Position numbers and translations under genes: made by a program
The notes under the pieces: generated by a model
What the model was told of the DNA's origin: nothing
Databases searched by the model: none
What the model saw: the letters and a program-made list of their open reading frames with translations, nothing else
Shown: one piece after another, positions 34,457 to 43,120 of the stretch
Layout of the letters: the number at the start of each line of letters is the position of its first letter
How positions within the stretch are numbered: position 1 is the first letter of the stretch
NCBI RefSeq assembly: GCF_025965085.1
Contig: NZ_JAOPXP010000037.1
Coordinates: 1-43,120 of the forward strand
Source: Marmoricola sp.
GTDB taxonomy: Bacteria > Actinomycetota > Actinomycetes > Propionibacteriales > Nocardioidaceae
DNA: 43,120 bases
Reading direction: 5' to 3'

Positions 34457-35019
34457 GGGGGGTCGGAACTTACATCGGGTCGAACATAGGGAAGACAGCG
34501 GTGTGATCTAGGCCCAGGCCCACCGGCGCAAAGTATGGCACCGAACTCGAGGTGCCGGGCTGACTCCAAGGTTGGACCAACGACGGCTTCTGCATGTTGC
34601 GCGGGAGATAGGCAGGTGGCCGCACCCCCAGTGGATCTGACCACGTTGGGATGTGGAAGGCCGCACATCCCGCTCAGATTGACGCAGCCCAAAGTAATCG
34701 ACACGCCGGGCGCGCTGCCAAGCCGACGAGCGCAGACGTGCCACCCAAGAAAGCTGCAGCCGCTATCGCGTCTGTAGTACGCGGCGCCCTGGAACCATAA
34801 GGTGCCACCGACGAGCTCGGCGGCCGCCTGGGCGGCATCGAGGTCGCCGTCGAACTTCTCGCACGTGTCGCATCGTCGGATGCCGCCAGGGAAGTCCACG
34901 TCGGTCAGCACGCCGGGCATGACGCTGCCGCAGTCGTAGTCGTAGCAGTCGAACTCGTCGACTTCCTCGATCTCAGCGGCCCCGGCTGGGCTGGTCGTTC
35001 TGTTCAACTCGGTGGCCAT
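34447..35019 (-). CDS. Hypothetical Cys-rich protein
   Basis: A 190-residue ORF. The first 80 residues look like real protein: acidic start, CYDYDCG and RRCDTCEKFDGDLDAA (two CxxC-type pairs, possibly a zinc knuckle), then AAAELVGGTLWF. The later part is less protein-like, with several Cys and Gly/Ser-rich tracts in lower-GC DNA, so a frameshift or random extension is possible. The ATG at 35019 has GGAGG 4 bp upstream; ATG at 35037 is an alternative. It ends inside tRNA-Arg. I do not recognise it. Confidence 0.45.
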   Translation of the reverse strand: MATELNRTTSPAGAAEIEEVDEFDCYDYDCGSVMPGVLTDVDFPGGIRRCDTCEKFDGDLDAAQAAAELVGGTLWFQGAAYYRRDSGCSFLGWHVCARRLGSAPGVSITLGCVNLSGMCGLPHPNVVRSTGGAATCLSPAQHAEAVVGPTLESARHLEFGAILCAGGPGPRSHRCLPYVRPDVSSDPPPL

Positions 35020-35185
35020 GGGACCTCCGGAGGTCATCGGTTGAGTGTGCCACCCACCGTCGCCGCCTGCGCCGCCAGGCAAACGGCTCGGTCGAGGCGC
35101 CCGTCCAGCCGCCATGATCCCCGCCCCGGCAGGTGCCGCGTTGCGGTCCTGTCGGGGCTGGGCTCAGGTGCGGACGCCTGAGTAC

Positions 35186-38038
35186 TCAGGTGACTCGCAG
35201 GCGCAGCGTGTGGAGGGCACCGGCGTACTTCACGCCGACGTTCCACAGCGGGTACCGGCGCATCCCGCCGTTGATCGTGACGCCCAGCGCCCAGCGGTCG
35301 TGCCCGGCCTTGCGGAAGCCCTGACCGTGCCCGGTCGGCTTGCGCGGGTAGACGGCCGCGTCGTAGTACACGGGGCGGTCCGCGGAGGTCACGACCAGGG
35401 TGTAGGTACGGCCGGCGTGCACGACGAACGCTCCCTTGCGGAACGGCGCGCCCTCCACGACAGCTGTCAGCTGCTGGTATCGGCCGGTCCTGACAGTGCG
35501 GTTGCCTGCCCGGTCGAACGCGACCGCGGTGTAGGCGTAGCTCTTCACCAGGCCGCGGCCACCGACTGCCTTGCGGGTGACCCGGCAGGAGGCGACCCCT
35601 GAGAGGGCATCGGTGGCTCGGCACGCCAGCTCCGGTGCGGCCCTGTAGGTGCCTCGGTCACGGACGCCGAGCACCCGTACAGCCGGGGTCGACTGGTCGA
35701 TGTCGATGCCGGAGACGTTCACGGTGGCAACGCCGCCGTCGGTGGCGCGGATGGTCCGTGCCAGGCTCTGGGCACCGCCGTTGCGGGCCAGACGGACCGG
35801 GGCCGGGCACGGTCCTGCCAGCGTGGCGCCGTGGGTGGAGCAGGTGAACCGCACGGTGACCGGGGTGCGGTACCAGCCCGAGCGGCTCTTCGGCTGGGCC
35901 GAAGACACGCGCGCGAGGATCGTGGGGTCCTGACGCACCGTCGAGTCCGAGGACTGGGTCCAGTTCTGCGAGCCGGTGAAGGTCGCGGACACGCTGCGCT
36001 GGGCGCCGGACGGCACCGTGTAGGCGAGGGTGGCGACCCCGTCGTTCAGGGTGGCGGTCCCCACGTTCTCCTGACCGAGGTAGAAGGACACCGTTCCGGT
36101 CGGGGTGCCGTGACCCTGGCCTGCGGCGGTGACGGCGGCCGTGATCGCCGATGGCGTGACCGTGACCTGGGTCATGGTGCCGGCCGGGTTGATGACCAGC
36201 GGGCTGGCAGTGTGCGCGGTGGCGTGGTTGGCGTCGTTCGGGGTGAACGTCACCTCCACCTGGTGGGTGCCCGCGGGAAGCGGGTCACCTGACGCGGTGG
36301 CCAGTGTGACGTCGGCGGCGCCATGGGTGGTGGTCGTCTCGGGCAAGGCGTTGCCATCGACCAGGACGTGCGCCGTGCCGTCAAGCGGGTCACCGGTAGC
36401 GGTGTCGGTGCCGAGGACGTGCGCTGTTCCCGCCTGACCGAAGACGAGGTCGCCGGGGGCGAACGTCACCGCGACCGACGCCGGTGCTTTGCTCACGGTG
36501 ACCTGCTGGGTGACCTGGTCAGCCGCGGTGTAGGAGTCGTCGCCGGGCTGGTCGTAGCGGATCTCGCAGACGCCGGGGGCGTCGTAGGTCACCGTGGCGC
36601 CGTCTAGGTGGCAGACCGCAGCCGAGGCCGGGGCGCGCGTCACTGCGACGGGCAGGTTCGAGGTCGACGTGGCGGTCGGTGTGTAGGTGTCGCCGGGGTG
36701 CGGGGCCCCGGCGTCGGAGGTCACCGTGATGGTCTGCGGGCTCGCGACTGGGACGACCGGCTGCCACTGTGCGTACAGGGTGGTGTCGGAGGTCATCGGG
36801 GTGGCGAAATCCCATGTGGTGCCGCTGGTCGGTGCGGTGAACCAGCCGGTGAACGTATACCCGTCACGAGTCGGGTCGCTCGGTGCAGCCGCTGCGCAGC
36901 CGGTGTCGACGAACTGGGTGGCCGGGGCGGTGCTGCCGCCGGTGGTGTCGAAGCTGGTGACCGCAGTCGGTGTCCACGTGAGAGTGACCAATCCGTCGCC
37001 GCGGTGGGTGGAGACGTTGGACTTGGCGTGGGCGCTGTAGGAGGTGCCGCCGGCGCCCCCAGTGCCGCTGTACACATTGGCTTGGCCGGTGAACCCGCCA
37101 CCGCCTCCGGTGAACCCGCCGCCTCCGCCTCCGCCGGCACCCCCGACGAAGCCGCCGTTGCCGCCACCACCGCCGCCGCCGTAGCCTCCAGCAGTCCCGA
37201 AGTTGGGCTGTCCCTGAAGGCTCACGAAGCCACCGGCACCCCCGCTGAACGAGGGAGCGGTGCTGCCGCCGGTGCCGCCGGTGGCCGGGTACCAGCCGTT
37301 GCCCCAACCCGGCCCGCCGGCTGCGCCGTCGCTGAGCAGACCAGCGCCGCCGCCGCCGCCAGAGTCATCGCCTCCGCCGCCGCCGGGTCCGCCCTGACCG
37401 TCGCCGGCTGGTCCGTCCTGGGCGTCGTTGCCGGGCACGTTAGTGCTGCCACCGCCACCGCCTCCAGCGGCAGCGAGAAGGCCGGCCTGGGTCGGTGTCG
37501 TGTAGACGAAGGACCCTCCGCCGCCACCTTGACCCCTCCAGGAGTCGTTGACCGTGGGGGTGACGCCGGCGCCTCCGACCACGATCGTGAGCTCCTGACC
37601 GGGGGTGACGTCACCAATCGTGGTGAAGGCAAGACCAGAACCGCCCGGGGCGCGCCGCTCGGGAATGATCCTCGGCGGGTCCCACGGGAAGATCCCGCCG
37701 GGAAGGACCTGTTGCGGCTGAAAGTAGTCGCCGCCGGAGGCGCCGGCGATCGTGATGTCCACGGCGTGCACCGAGTCCGGGACGGTGAACGTCTGCGGGG
37801 CGCCGGTGTAGTCGAAGGTCATGTTGGATGAGGGCGCGACACAGGTGTTGTCCGGCGGTGGGGTGGCGTTCGCTGGTGCGACCATCAGAACGCTGGACCC
37901 GACGGTGGCCGCCAGGGCTGCGGCGAACGGCGCCGTCGCTCGACCAGCGCAGGCAGCGCTAGGCGAGAGGACCCGGGCCAGGGAGGCGCGCAGGTTCAGC
38001 CGCCTGTTGGGCTTGGACTCGGGCAGGGGGGTGTTCAT
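35186..38038 (-). CDS. Large secreted glycine-rich surface protein with InlB-like and Ig-like repeats
   Basis: A 950-residue exported protein. The signal region is about residues 1-58 (a hydrophobic stretch ending in ANA). A glycine-rich domain (about 140-300) has long Gly runs and resembles glycine-rich ALK-like domains. An InlB-type repeat follows (GYTFTGWFTAP, then TLYAQW), then repeated Ig-like segments (about 400-750) with PSVAVTFAPGDLVFGQAGTAHV-style strands. The C-terminal part (about 760-950) holds bacterial Ig-like motifs. No LPXTG sorting signal is seen. Probably adhesive or structural; the start ATG at 38038 precedes the usual signal region. Confidence 0.82.
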   Translation of the reverse strand: MNTPLPESKPNRRLNLRASLARVLSPSAACAGRATAPFAAALAATVGSSVLMVAPANATPPPDNTCVAPSSNMTFDYTGAPQTFTVPDSVHAVDITIAGASGGDYFQPQQVLPGGIFPWDPPRIIPERRAPGGSGLAFTTIGDVTPGQELTIVVGGAGVTPTVNDSWRGQGGGGGSFVYTTPTQAGLLAAAGGGGGGSTNVPGNDAQDGPAGDGQGGPGGGGGDDSGGGGGAGLLSDGAAGGPGWGNGWYPATGGTGGSTAPSFSGGAGGFVSLQGQPNFGTAGGYGGGGGGGNGGFVGGAGGGGGGGFTGGGGGFTGQANVYSGTGGAGGTSYSAHAKSNVSTHRGDGLVTLTWTPTAVTSFDTTGGSTAPATQFVDTGCAAAAPSDPTRDGYTFTGWFTAPTSGTTWDFATPMTSDTTLYAQWQPVVPVASPQTITVTSDAGAPHPGDTYTPTATSTSNLPVAVTRAPASAAVCHLDGATVTYDAPGVCEIRYDQPGDDSYTAADQVTQQVTVSKAPASVAVTFAPGDLVFGQAGTAHVLGTDTATGDPLDGTAHVLVDGNALPETTTTHGAADVTLATASGDPLPAGTHQVEVTFTPNDANHATAHTASPLVINPAGTMTQVTVTPSAITAAVTAAGQGHGTPTGTVSFYLGQENVGTATLNDGVATLAYTVPSGAQRSVSATFTGSQNWTQSSDSTVRQDPTILARVSSAQPKSRSGWYRTPVTVRFTCSTHGATLAGPCPAPVRLARNGGAQSLARTIRATDGGVATVNVSGIDIDQSTPAVRVLGVRDRGTYRAAPELACRATDALSGVASCRVTRKAVGGRGLVKSYAYTAVAFDRAGNRTVRTGRYQQLTAVVEGAPFRKGAFVVHAGRTYTLVVTSADRPVYYDAAVYPRKPTGHGQGFRKAGHDRWALGVTINGGMRRYPLWNVGVKYAGALHTLRLRVT

Positions 38039-38552
38039 CGGGGTGGCGCCTTTCCTTCTCCAGACGGCGCAGCGGAGAGGTGCCCGAGGCGCGCACGTGA
38101 ACGTGTCACAGAATGTGCCGATTAAACCATTTGACCAACTTGCCTGCACACGATCAGCGACATCGAACCCTCCGGTCTCAACGGCTTGAACACGGCTCGT
38201 GTCCCGGCCGAGATTCCGCGCGAGGGCCGGGACGAGAATGGACCCCGTCTGTCGGGTCTCGGGTGGGTGCGGGGAAGCGCGCATCCCTGCTGGCCCCGGT
38301 CATCACCCGGCTCACCCCGGTCCGATGGCCGGGATACGCGAGGCTGTGGCGCCCGGGTGACCCGCTGACGAGTGTGTCGAGGACGGCAGGGCGTCCTGCC
38401 CGAAGACGTTCGCCGCGCGCCATCGCGCCGTCCCCGCGCTCCTGGGCGTCACATCTAGGTGGTCATCAGACGATGCCGACGTTCATGAGCACGTCGCGAG
38501 ACGTCCTCTCATGTCGATGTGACCTGCAGTCCGGGGCGTACCGTCGACAGGC
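38039..38552. other. Non-coding divergent region
   Basis: About 510 bp with no gene supported; short frames read as random. It holds the leaders of the glycine-rich protein gene (minus) and the MFS gene (plus). Structures seen: a small hairpin (GGCAGG-GCGT-CCTGCC, 38385-38400), and a nested inverted repeat near 38484-38513 (CATGAG and CTCATG ends, ACGTC-GCGA-GACGT inside) that could be an operator for the MFS gene. Confidence 0.45.
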
Positions 38553-39707
38553 ATGATCGAGCCGTCGTCGGAGCGACTGCTGACGCCCGCGTTCGTGGCG
38601 CTGACTCTCTCGGACCTGGCCTATTTCTCCTGCACGGGCATCTTGCTCGCGGTGACCCCACTGTTTGTGGCTGGGCCCTTGGGGGCGGGGGACGCAGGCG
38701 TTGGTCTGGCTATGGGCTCGTTCAGCGTGACGACGCTAGTACTTCGCCCACTGGCCGGAAGGTGGAGCGACCGGCGCGGCCGCCGCGCGTTGCTGGTCGG
38801 TGGGGCGGCCCTGTTCGCGGTGGGAGTGCTGGGTCACTACCTGGTGACGGGCATGGTGACGCTCGTCGCCCTGCGGCTCTTCCTGGGGGCGGCAGAGGCG
38901 TTGTACTTCGTGGCGGGCTTCGCCGCCTTGGCGGATCTGGCGCCTGCCGGGAGAGAGGGCGAGGCACTCAGCCTGAACTCGTTGGCCCTTTACCTCGGTG
39001 TCGCGATCGGCCCCTTGCTGGGTCAAGGGCTGATGCGCTGGGGAGGTTTCAACCTTGCTTGGGCAGGGGCAGGTGCGTTGGCCGCGCTGGCAGTCGTGCT
39101 GGCCGCCCGGGTTCCAGAGACTCGACCCCCGGTTGCTCCCGGTGCCGCACCAGGGACACTCCTGCATCGCACAGCAATTGTTCCTGGGCTGGGATTGTTC
39201 TGCGGTGTTGCAGGAGTGTCGGGCTTCTTGGCCTTTGCCGTCCTGCAGGCGCGCGCCGTGGGCATGGACGCTTGGAGTGTGGTCCTGCTTGTGTTCGGAG
39301 CCACGGTGGTTCTGTGTCGGGTGGCCTTCGCCAGATTGCCAGACCGAGTACCTCCGTTGCTCGTGGCGGCAGCGGCGCTGGGGGCCGCCTCGACGGGCTT
39401 TCTGGCGATCGGAACCATACGGACCCCGGCCGGTCTCGTGGCGGGAGCCGCCATCCTCGGCGTCGCGAACGCGTTTCTGACGCCCGCCGTCTTCGCGGCA
39501 GTCTTTGCCGCCGTAGCGGCGGCCGAGCGGGGCAGCGCAGCCGCGACGACAAGCATCTTCATCGATCTGGGGCTCGGCGGTGGACCCATGCTGGTGGGCC
39601 TCATAGCTGCCGCGACCAGCGTCCCTGCGGCATTCGTCGTGCTGCCGGCTCTACCGATCGCCGGGGGCATGGTGCTGCTGACAGCTGCAACTCGGAAACC
39701 GCTATGA
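38553..39707 (+). CDS. MFS transporter, 12-TM type
   Basis: A 384-residue transporter with about 12 hydrophobic segments. The second cytoplasmic loop carries PLAGRWSDRRGRRALLVGG, the MFS motif A, and motif-C-like LYLGVAIGPLLGQGL lies in helix 5. DHA1-type drug efflux is likely; no substrate can be named. The ATG at 38553 is the first in frame. It converges with the histidine kinase gene. Confidence 0.88.
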   Translation: MIEPSSERLLTPAFVALTLSDLAYFSCTGILLAVTPLFVAGPLGAGDAGVGLAMGSFSVTTLVLRPLAGRWSDRRGRRALLVGGAALFAVGVLGHYLVTGMVTLVALRLFLGAAEALYFVAGFAALADLAPAGREGEALSLNSLALYLGVAIGPLLGQGLMRWGGFNLAWAGAGALAALAVVLAARVPETRPPVAPGAAPGTLLHRTAIVPGLGLFCGVAGVSGFLAFAVLQARAVGMDAWSVVLLVFGATVVLCRVAFARLPDRVPPLLVAAAALGAASTGFLAIGTIRTPAGLVAGAAILGVANAFLTPAVFAAVFAAVAAAERGSAAATTSIFIDLGLGGGPMLVGLIAAATSVPAAFVVLPALPIAGGMVLLTAATRKPL

Positions 39708-39798
39708 GCTGAGCGAGTGCCTACAGGAGTCCTCTGAGTGCCACGGCGAGTTGAAGCCACCCACGGAAAGGTCGTCTTCCCTCGCCTTTCGCCAAACC

Positions 39799-39816
39799 CC
39801 GGCGGGACAGCGCCGG
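39799..39816. terminator. Hairpin between convergent MFS and kinase genes
   Basis: CCGGCG-GGACAG-CGCCGG, a 6-bp GC stem in the 131-bp convergent gap. Weak as a terminator, but the position fits. Confidence 0.45.
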
Positions 39817-39838
39817 CAAGGTCCTCACGAGCCCGATG

Positions 39839-41275
39839 TCAGGCAGATACATGGGTATCGGCGGGATCCGTGGGATCAGCGGCGGGAATGTTGCCTGGCA
39901 CTGGTTGCGGCAGCACGACGGTGAAGGTGCTGCCGACGCCTTCGACGCTCGTCACCTCGATGGAGCCACCCATCAACTCGACGAGTTCCTTGCAGATCGC
40001 CAATCCGAGCCCAGTTCCACCATATCGGCGGGTGATCGAGGGATCGGCCTGACTGAACGACTGGAAGAGTCCGCCGATCTGCTCTTCGGTCATGCCGATG
40101 CCGGTATCGGACACTGCGAAGCTCACCCCCCGGACCGCGCGGTCCAAGGGGGTCGTGACACGAAGCAGAACTGATCCGGAGTCGGTGAACTTGGTGGCGT
40201 TCTCGAGCAGGTTGGTCAGCACTTGGGCGATCCGGGCGTGGTCTCCGACCATGGTGCACGGGACATCCGGGTCGACCGTGCAGTTGAAGTCCAGACCCTT
40301 GCCCTCTGCGTTGTGCCGGGCGCACTCGGCGACCTCGGCCACCATGGGCTGCAGGTCGAACTCGAGCGCCTCGACGTCTACCTTGCCGGCCTCGATCCGG
40401 GAGAAGTCCAGGATGTCTTCGACCAGCCGCAGCAGACGTTGGCCCGGGCGATCGATGTACTCCAGCAGGCTGAGCTGCTCGGGGGCAGGGTCGGTGTCCC
40501 GAAGCATCTCGCTGGCCGCGAGCACACTTGTCAGCGGCGTCCTCAGCTCATGACTCATGTTGGCCAGGAACAGCGACTTCGCCACGCTGGCCTGCTCGGC
40601 CTCCGCCCGAGCACTCTCCAGTTCCCGCTGCATCTGGTGGGCGGCGGTGACGTCCTCGGCGATGCCGTACATGCCCATCACCTCGCCGTTCACGATGATG
40701 GGCACTCCGGTGATCCGGAGCTCGATCTTGTGGCCGTCCTTGCCGCGGATGGTTGTCTCGAACTCATGACCCCGTGCGCTGGCGATCTCCTCGACGGTGG
40801 CCCGGGCCATTTCCGCGTCGTCCGGTGCGGACAGCACGGTGGAGTCCATACCGCGGAGGTCGGCCTGGGAATAGCCGGTCAGACGCTCGCAGGCGGGGTT
40901 GACGTCCACGAACCGGCCCTGAAGGTCGAGGGAGTACACCGCGTGCGGGTGGTACTGGAACAATGACCTGATCCGCTGGTTGCTCTCAGCGAGAGCTCGC
41001 TCTGCCAGATCCCGCCGAAGGACCTCTGCCCCGGCCACGCGGTGCCGCTGCCAGGAGTAGCCGGCCATTGCAGAGACCCCTAAGAGCGCAGAGATGCCCA
41101 GCGCCGTGAGGCCGAGGTGTTCGTGCATCCTGCGCAAGTGGTCGAACGCATCGACGAGCTGCAACTCCCAGGTCACGATGAAGCCGAGGAATGCACCCAC
41201 CGCCAGCGGGACGAGCTCCCGCGGCCACGCGCGCAGGTTCGCAACACCGGGCCTACTCGCCTCCAACCGATCCAC
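39839..41275 (-). CDS. Sensor histidine kinase (PAS, HisKA, HATPase)
   Basis: About 478 residues. Two hydrophobic segments near the N-terminus ([14 protein letters not shown] and [14 protein letters not shown]), a PAS domain ([31 protein letters not shown]), phospho-acceptor His242 in SHELRTPL, and an ATPase part with N box [10 protein letters not shown]1 DTGIGMT and G2 GGTGLGLAI. The frame is open to an ATG at 41398, but residues upstream of GTG 41275 look unlike the rest; TTG at 41266 (after GGAGG) is a second alternative. No response regulator is adjacent. Confidence 0.88.
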   Translation of the reverse strand: MDRLEASRPGVANLRAWPRELVPLAVGAFLGFIVTWELQLVDAFDHLRRMHEHLGLTALGISALLGVSAMAGYSWQRHRVAGAEVLRRDLAERALAESNQRIRSLFQYHPHAVYSLDLQGRFVDVNPACERLTGYSQADLRGMDSTVLSAPDDAEMARATVEEIASARGHEFETTIRGKDGHKIELRITGVPIIVNGEVMGMYGIAEDVTAAHQMQRELESARAEAEQASVAKSLFLANMSHELRTPLTSVLAASEMLRDTDPAPEQLSLLEYIDRPGQRLLRLVEDILDFSRIEAGKVDVEALEFDLQPMVAEVAECARHNAEGKGLDFNCTVDPDVPCTMVGDHARIAQVLTNLLENATKFTDSGSVLLRVTTPLDRAVRGVSFAVSDTGIGMTEEQIGGLFQSFSQADPSITRRYGGTGLGLAICKELVELMGGSIEVTSVEGVGSTFTVVLPQPVPGNIPAADPTDPADTHVSA

Positions 41276-41624
41276 TCCTCCCAGGTGTCTGGAGCGACCT
41301 TCGGCGGTGCCGACCTGCAGGTCAACCCGGCGGGCGGTGCATGCGCCATCACGTCGCAGGGCGGACAGGGCGCGGCGCTTTACGGCCATCAGCGGCATGT
41401 GGGAATCGTGATCCCGGCCGAGGTGTGGCAGCGAGCATCACTCCTGCTGGTGCCGGCGCCCACGTCAGGGAGCGGGGGTGCCACGCGATCGGCCTCTTGC
41501 GGGACGGGTCCGCCCCGGTGACGGTGTCGCCCGCTCCCAGGACGCCGAGGAACGGCCGGCCACTGATCCGACACACGTTCCAGGGGCGGGTAGCGTGATG
41601 GGAGGAGGGCTGCGGAGGCACGTC

Positions 41625-42806
41625 ATGACCATCACCGAACGCTGGAACACCCACCCGGAACAGTTCTGGCTACGGGGAGAGCAACCGCCAGAGCCGGTTC
41701 GCTTCGACGCGGAGAAGGGCATCTGGCACGTCTACGGCCATCCGGATGCCCAGCGCGTGTTGGCCGACACCCAGACGTTCTCCTCGCACACCGGTCGTCT
41801 GGTTCCCGAGGCTGAGGAGTTCTCCGCGGGAAGCCTCACGCAGCTCGACCCACCCCGGCACACCAAGCTGCGAAAGCTGGTCAACCAAGCATTCACACCC
41901 AGAGTCGTCGCCGGACTTGAACCTCGCATCACCACGGTGGCCACGGACCTCCTCGAGGCGGCTGACCGGGACCACATCGACCTCGTCGCCGACTTCGCCT
42001 ACCCGCTGCCGGTGATCGTGATCGCCGAGCTCCTCGGGGTGCCCAGCAGCGACCGCGACCGGTTCCACCGGTGGGTCGACGCGATGTTGTCGCGATCGTC
42101 GGAGTTCTCGCTGCACGAGCGAAACGAAAGAGAGCAACAAGAGCTCCAAGAATCGCTGCGTCCTGTGAAGGAGATGAGCGCCTACATCGCCGAACACGCG
42201 GCGCGCCGCCGCCGTGAGCCCCGCGAGGACCTGCTCACCCGGCTCGTGGAGGCCGAGGTGGACGGGGTCCGGCTGACCGACCAGGAAGTGGTCAACTTCG
42301 CCAACCTGCTGCTGATCGCCGGACACATCACCACCACCATGCTGGTCGGAAACACGGTCATGTGCCTGGACGCCCACCCTCAGGAACGGGCCAGGGTGCA
42401 GGCCGACCGCTCGCTGGTTCCGGCCGCGATCGAGGAATCACTGCGAGTGCTGACCCCCTTCCCGGTGGTCGCCCGTGTGACCAACGCGGAAACAGTCGTC
42501 GGTGGGCGAGCGATCGGCGCCAATCAACTGGTCATGGTGTGGGTCGGGGTCGCAAACCGCGATCCCCGCCAGTTCCTCCATCCGGACCGGTTCAGCCTCG
42601 ACCGCGAGCCCAATCCGCACCTGGCCTTCGGACGGGGCATCCATTTCTGCGTGGGCGCACCCCTGGCCCGTCTAGAAGGGAAGGTGGCGACGAATCTGCT
42701 GTTGGACCGCCACCCCCACTTGCGAGGCGATCCGCAAGACCCGCCAGCCTTCCTGCCGACTCCGAACATGACGGGCGCCCGGAGACTGCCGGTGCTCCTC
42801 ACATGA
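41625..42806 (+). CDS. Cytochrome P450
   Basis: A 393-residue soluble bacterial P450. The haem ligand is Cys342 in FGRGIHFCVG; the I-helix AGHITTT carries oxygen-activation threonines, the acid seen in AGxET types being absent. LDPPRHTKLRKLVNQAFTP and the ExxR motif (EESLR) are present. The ATG at 41625 has GGAGG 6 bp upstream; ATG at 41598 is an alternative. No ferredoxin or reductase gene is next to it, so redox partners must come from elsewhere. Confidence 0.93.
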   Translation: MTITERWNTHPEQFWLRGEQPPEPVRFDAEKGIWHVYGHPDAQRVLADTQTFSSHTGRLVPEAEEFSAGSLTQLDPPRHTKLRKLVNQAFTPRVVAGLEPRITTVATDLLEAADRDHIDLVADFAYPLPVIVIAELLGVPSSDRDRFHRWVDAMLSRSSEFSLHERNEREQQELQESLRPVKEMSAYIAEHAARRRREPREDLLTRLVEAEVDGVRLTDQEVVNFANLLLIAGHITTTMLVGNTVMCLDAHPQERARVQADRSLVPAAIEESLRVLTPFPVVARVTNAETVVGGRAIGANQLVMVWVGVANRDPRQFLHPDRFSLDREPNPHLAFGRGIHFCVGAPLARLEGKVATNLLLDRHPHLRGDPQDPPAFLPTPNMTGARRLPVLLT

Positions 42807-42938
42807 CTCGAACACCACCCCTCGGCTACCTGGGCCGGGCGCCTCGACGTCCAGGGGCATGGGCTCGATGCCCAGACGGGCGCCGATGAGCCCCGTCCGG
42901 GTCGGGCGAGAACAGCACCGCGCAAGGGGAGGCGGCGC

Positions 42939-43118
42939 TCAGAGGACCGCGCCGCGGGGCGCGACTTCCACGGCGGCGACCCCCCTTGCGTAGAGCACCA
43001 GGAGTCGATCGCCGTGTCGACAGCGCAGCACGCCGGAGTCCTCCGACAGCGTGGAGACGACGTGGTCGATGACCTCGCCTTCGCTGCCCGCATCGTGCCA
43101 CTCGAAAGTGACATCCAT
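42939..43118 (-). CDS. Hypothetical small protein, possibly truncated by the window
   Basis: A 59-residue frame (begins MDVTFEWHDAGSEGEV, includes LRCRHGDRLLVLYARGVAAVEV) with a protein-like alternating polar/hydrophobic pattern. The ATG is 2 bases from the window edge, so the gene may start outside. It converges with the P450 gene. I do not recognise it. Confidence 0.45.
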   Translation of the reverse strand: MDVTFEWHDAGSEGEVIDHVVSTLSEDSGVLRCRHGDRLLVLYARGVAAVEVAPRGAVL

Positions 43119-43120
43119 GC

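Noticed and set aside
41276-41398. N-terminal extension of the second histidine kinase
   Set aside because: The residues look unlike coding sequence and have no ribosome site; kept only as an alternative start.

Overview
The window is high-GC chromosomal DNA of an actinobacterium. Gene content (murI, an MBL hydrolase, rph and rdgB in series; oligoribonuclease; paaABCDE under a TetR regulator; a DUF3618 protein with a GroES-like partner) and the many GTG starts and ATGA/GTGA overlaps suggest a Nocardioides-like member of the Nocardioidaceae. That placement is an inference from style and synteny. No transposase, integrase, phage module or CRISPR array was seen.

Layout. 1-4821: end of glutamate racemase, an MBL hydrolase, a two-gene ABC exporter, RNase PH and the RdgB nucleotide-cleansing enzyme. 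4893-6420: a bile-acid/sodium symporter-family gene, a tRNA-Leu(UAG) with an unusually short variable region, and a Bcp peroxiredoxin. 6451-9050: an ECF-type cobalt/nickel importer operon (cbiM, PDGLE subunit, cbiQ, cbiO) with a site resembling the nickel regulator Nur box. 9109-12696: DUF3618 protein, GroES-like protein, an orphan MASE1-like/PAS histidine kinase and a membrane-anchored coiled-coil protein. 12837-17337: the phenylacetyl-CoA epoxidase operon paaABCDE with a palindromic operator and a convergent TetR repressor. 17480-19030: a secreted endonuclease/exonuclease/phosphatase-fold protein.

19187-29088 is the centrepiece: a compact selenocysteine (Sec) locus. On the minus strand lie tRNA-Sec, selA and selB, with a convergent rhodanese gene at the selB end. 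Divergently there is a formate dehydrogenase operon (alpha subunit, four-cluster ferredoxin subunit, NrfD-type membrane subunit) ending in selD. The alpha subunit is split by one in-frame TGA at 23480, exactly where formate dehydrogenases carry Sec. A hairpin with a GGTCT loop follows, closely like the E. coli fdhF/fdnG SECIS. Within 10 kb the cell therefore has a selenium donor enzyme, tRNA, Sec synthase, elongation factor and one selenoprotein client.

29194-34456: housekeeping genes punctuated by tRNA-Lys, tRNA-His and tRNA-Arg, with pirin, a DUF6131-like miniprotein, oligoribonuclease, a DsbA-like protein lacking its cysteines, adenosine deaminase and an NTF2-like protein. 34447-43120 looks more accessory: an unrecognised Cys-rich ORF, a large secreted glycine-rich surface protein, an MFS transporter, a second orphan histidine kinase, a cytochrome P450 and a short ORF at the edge.
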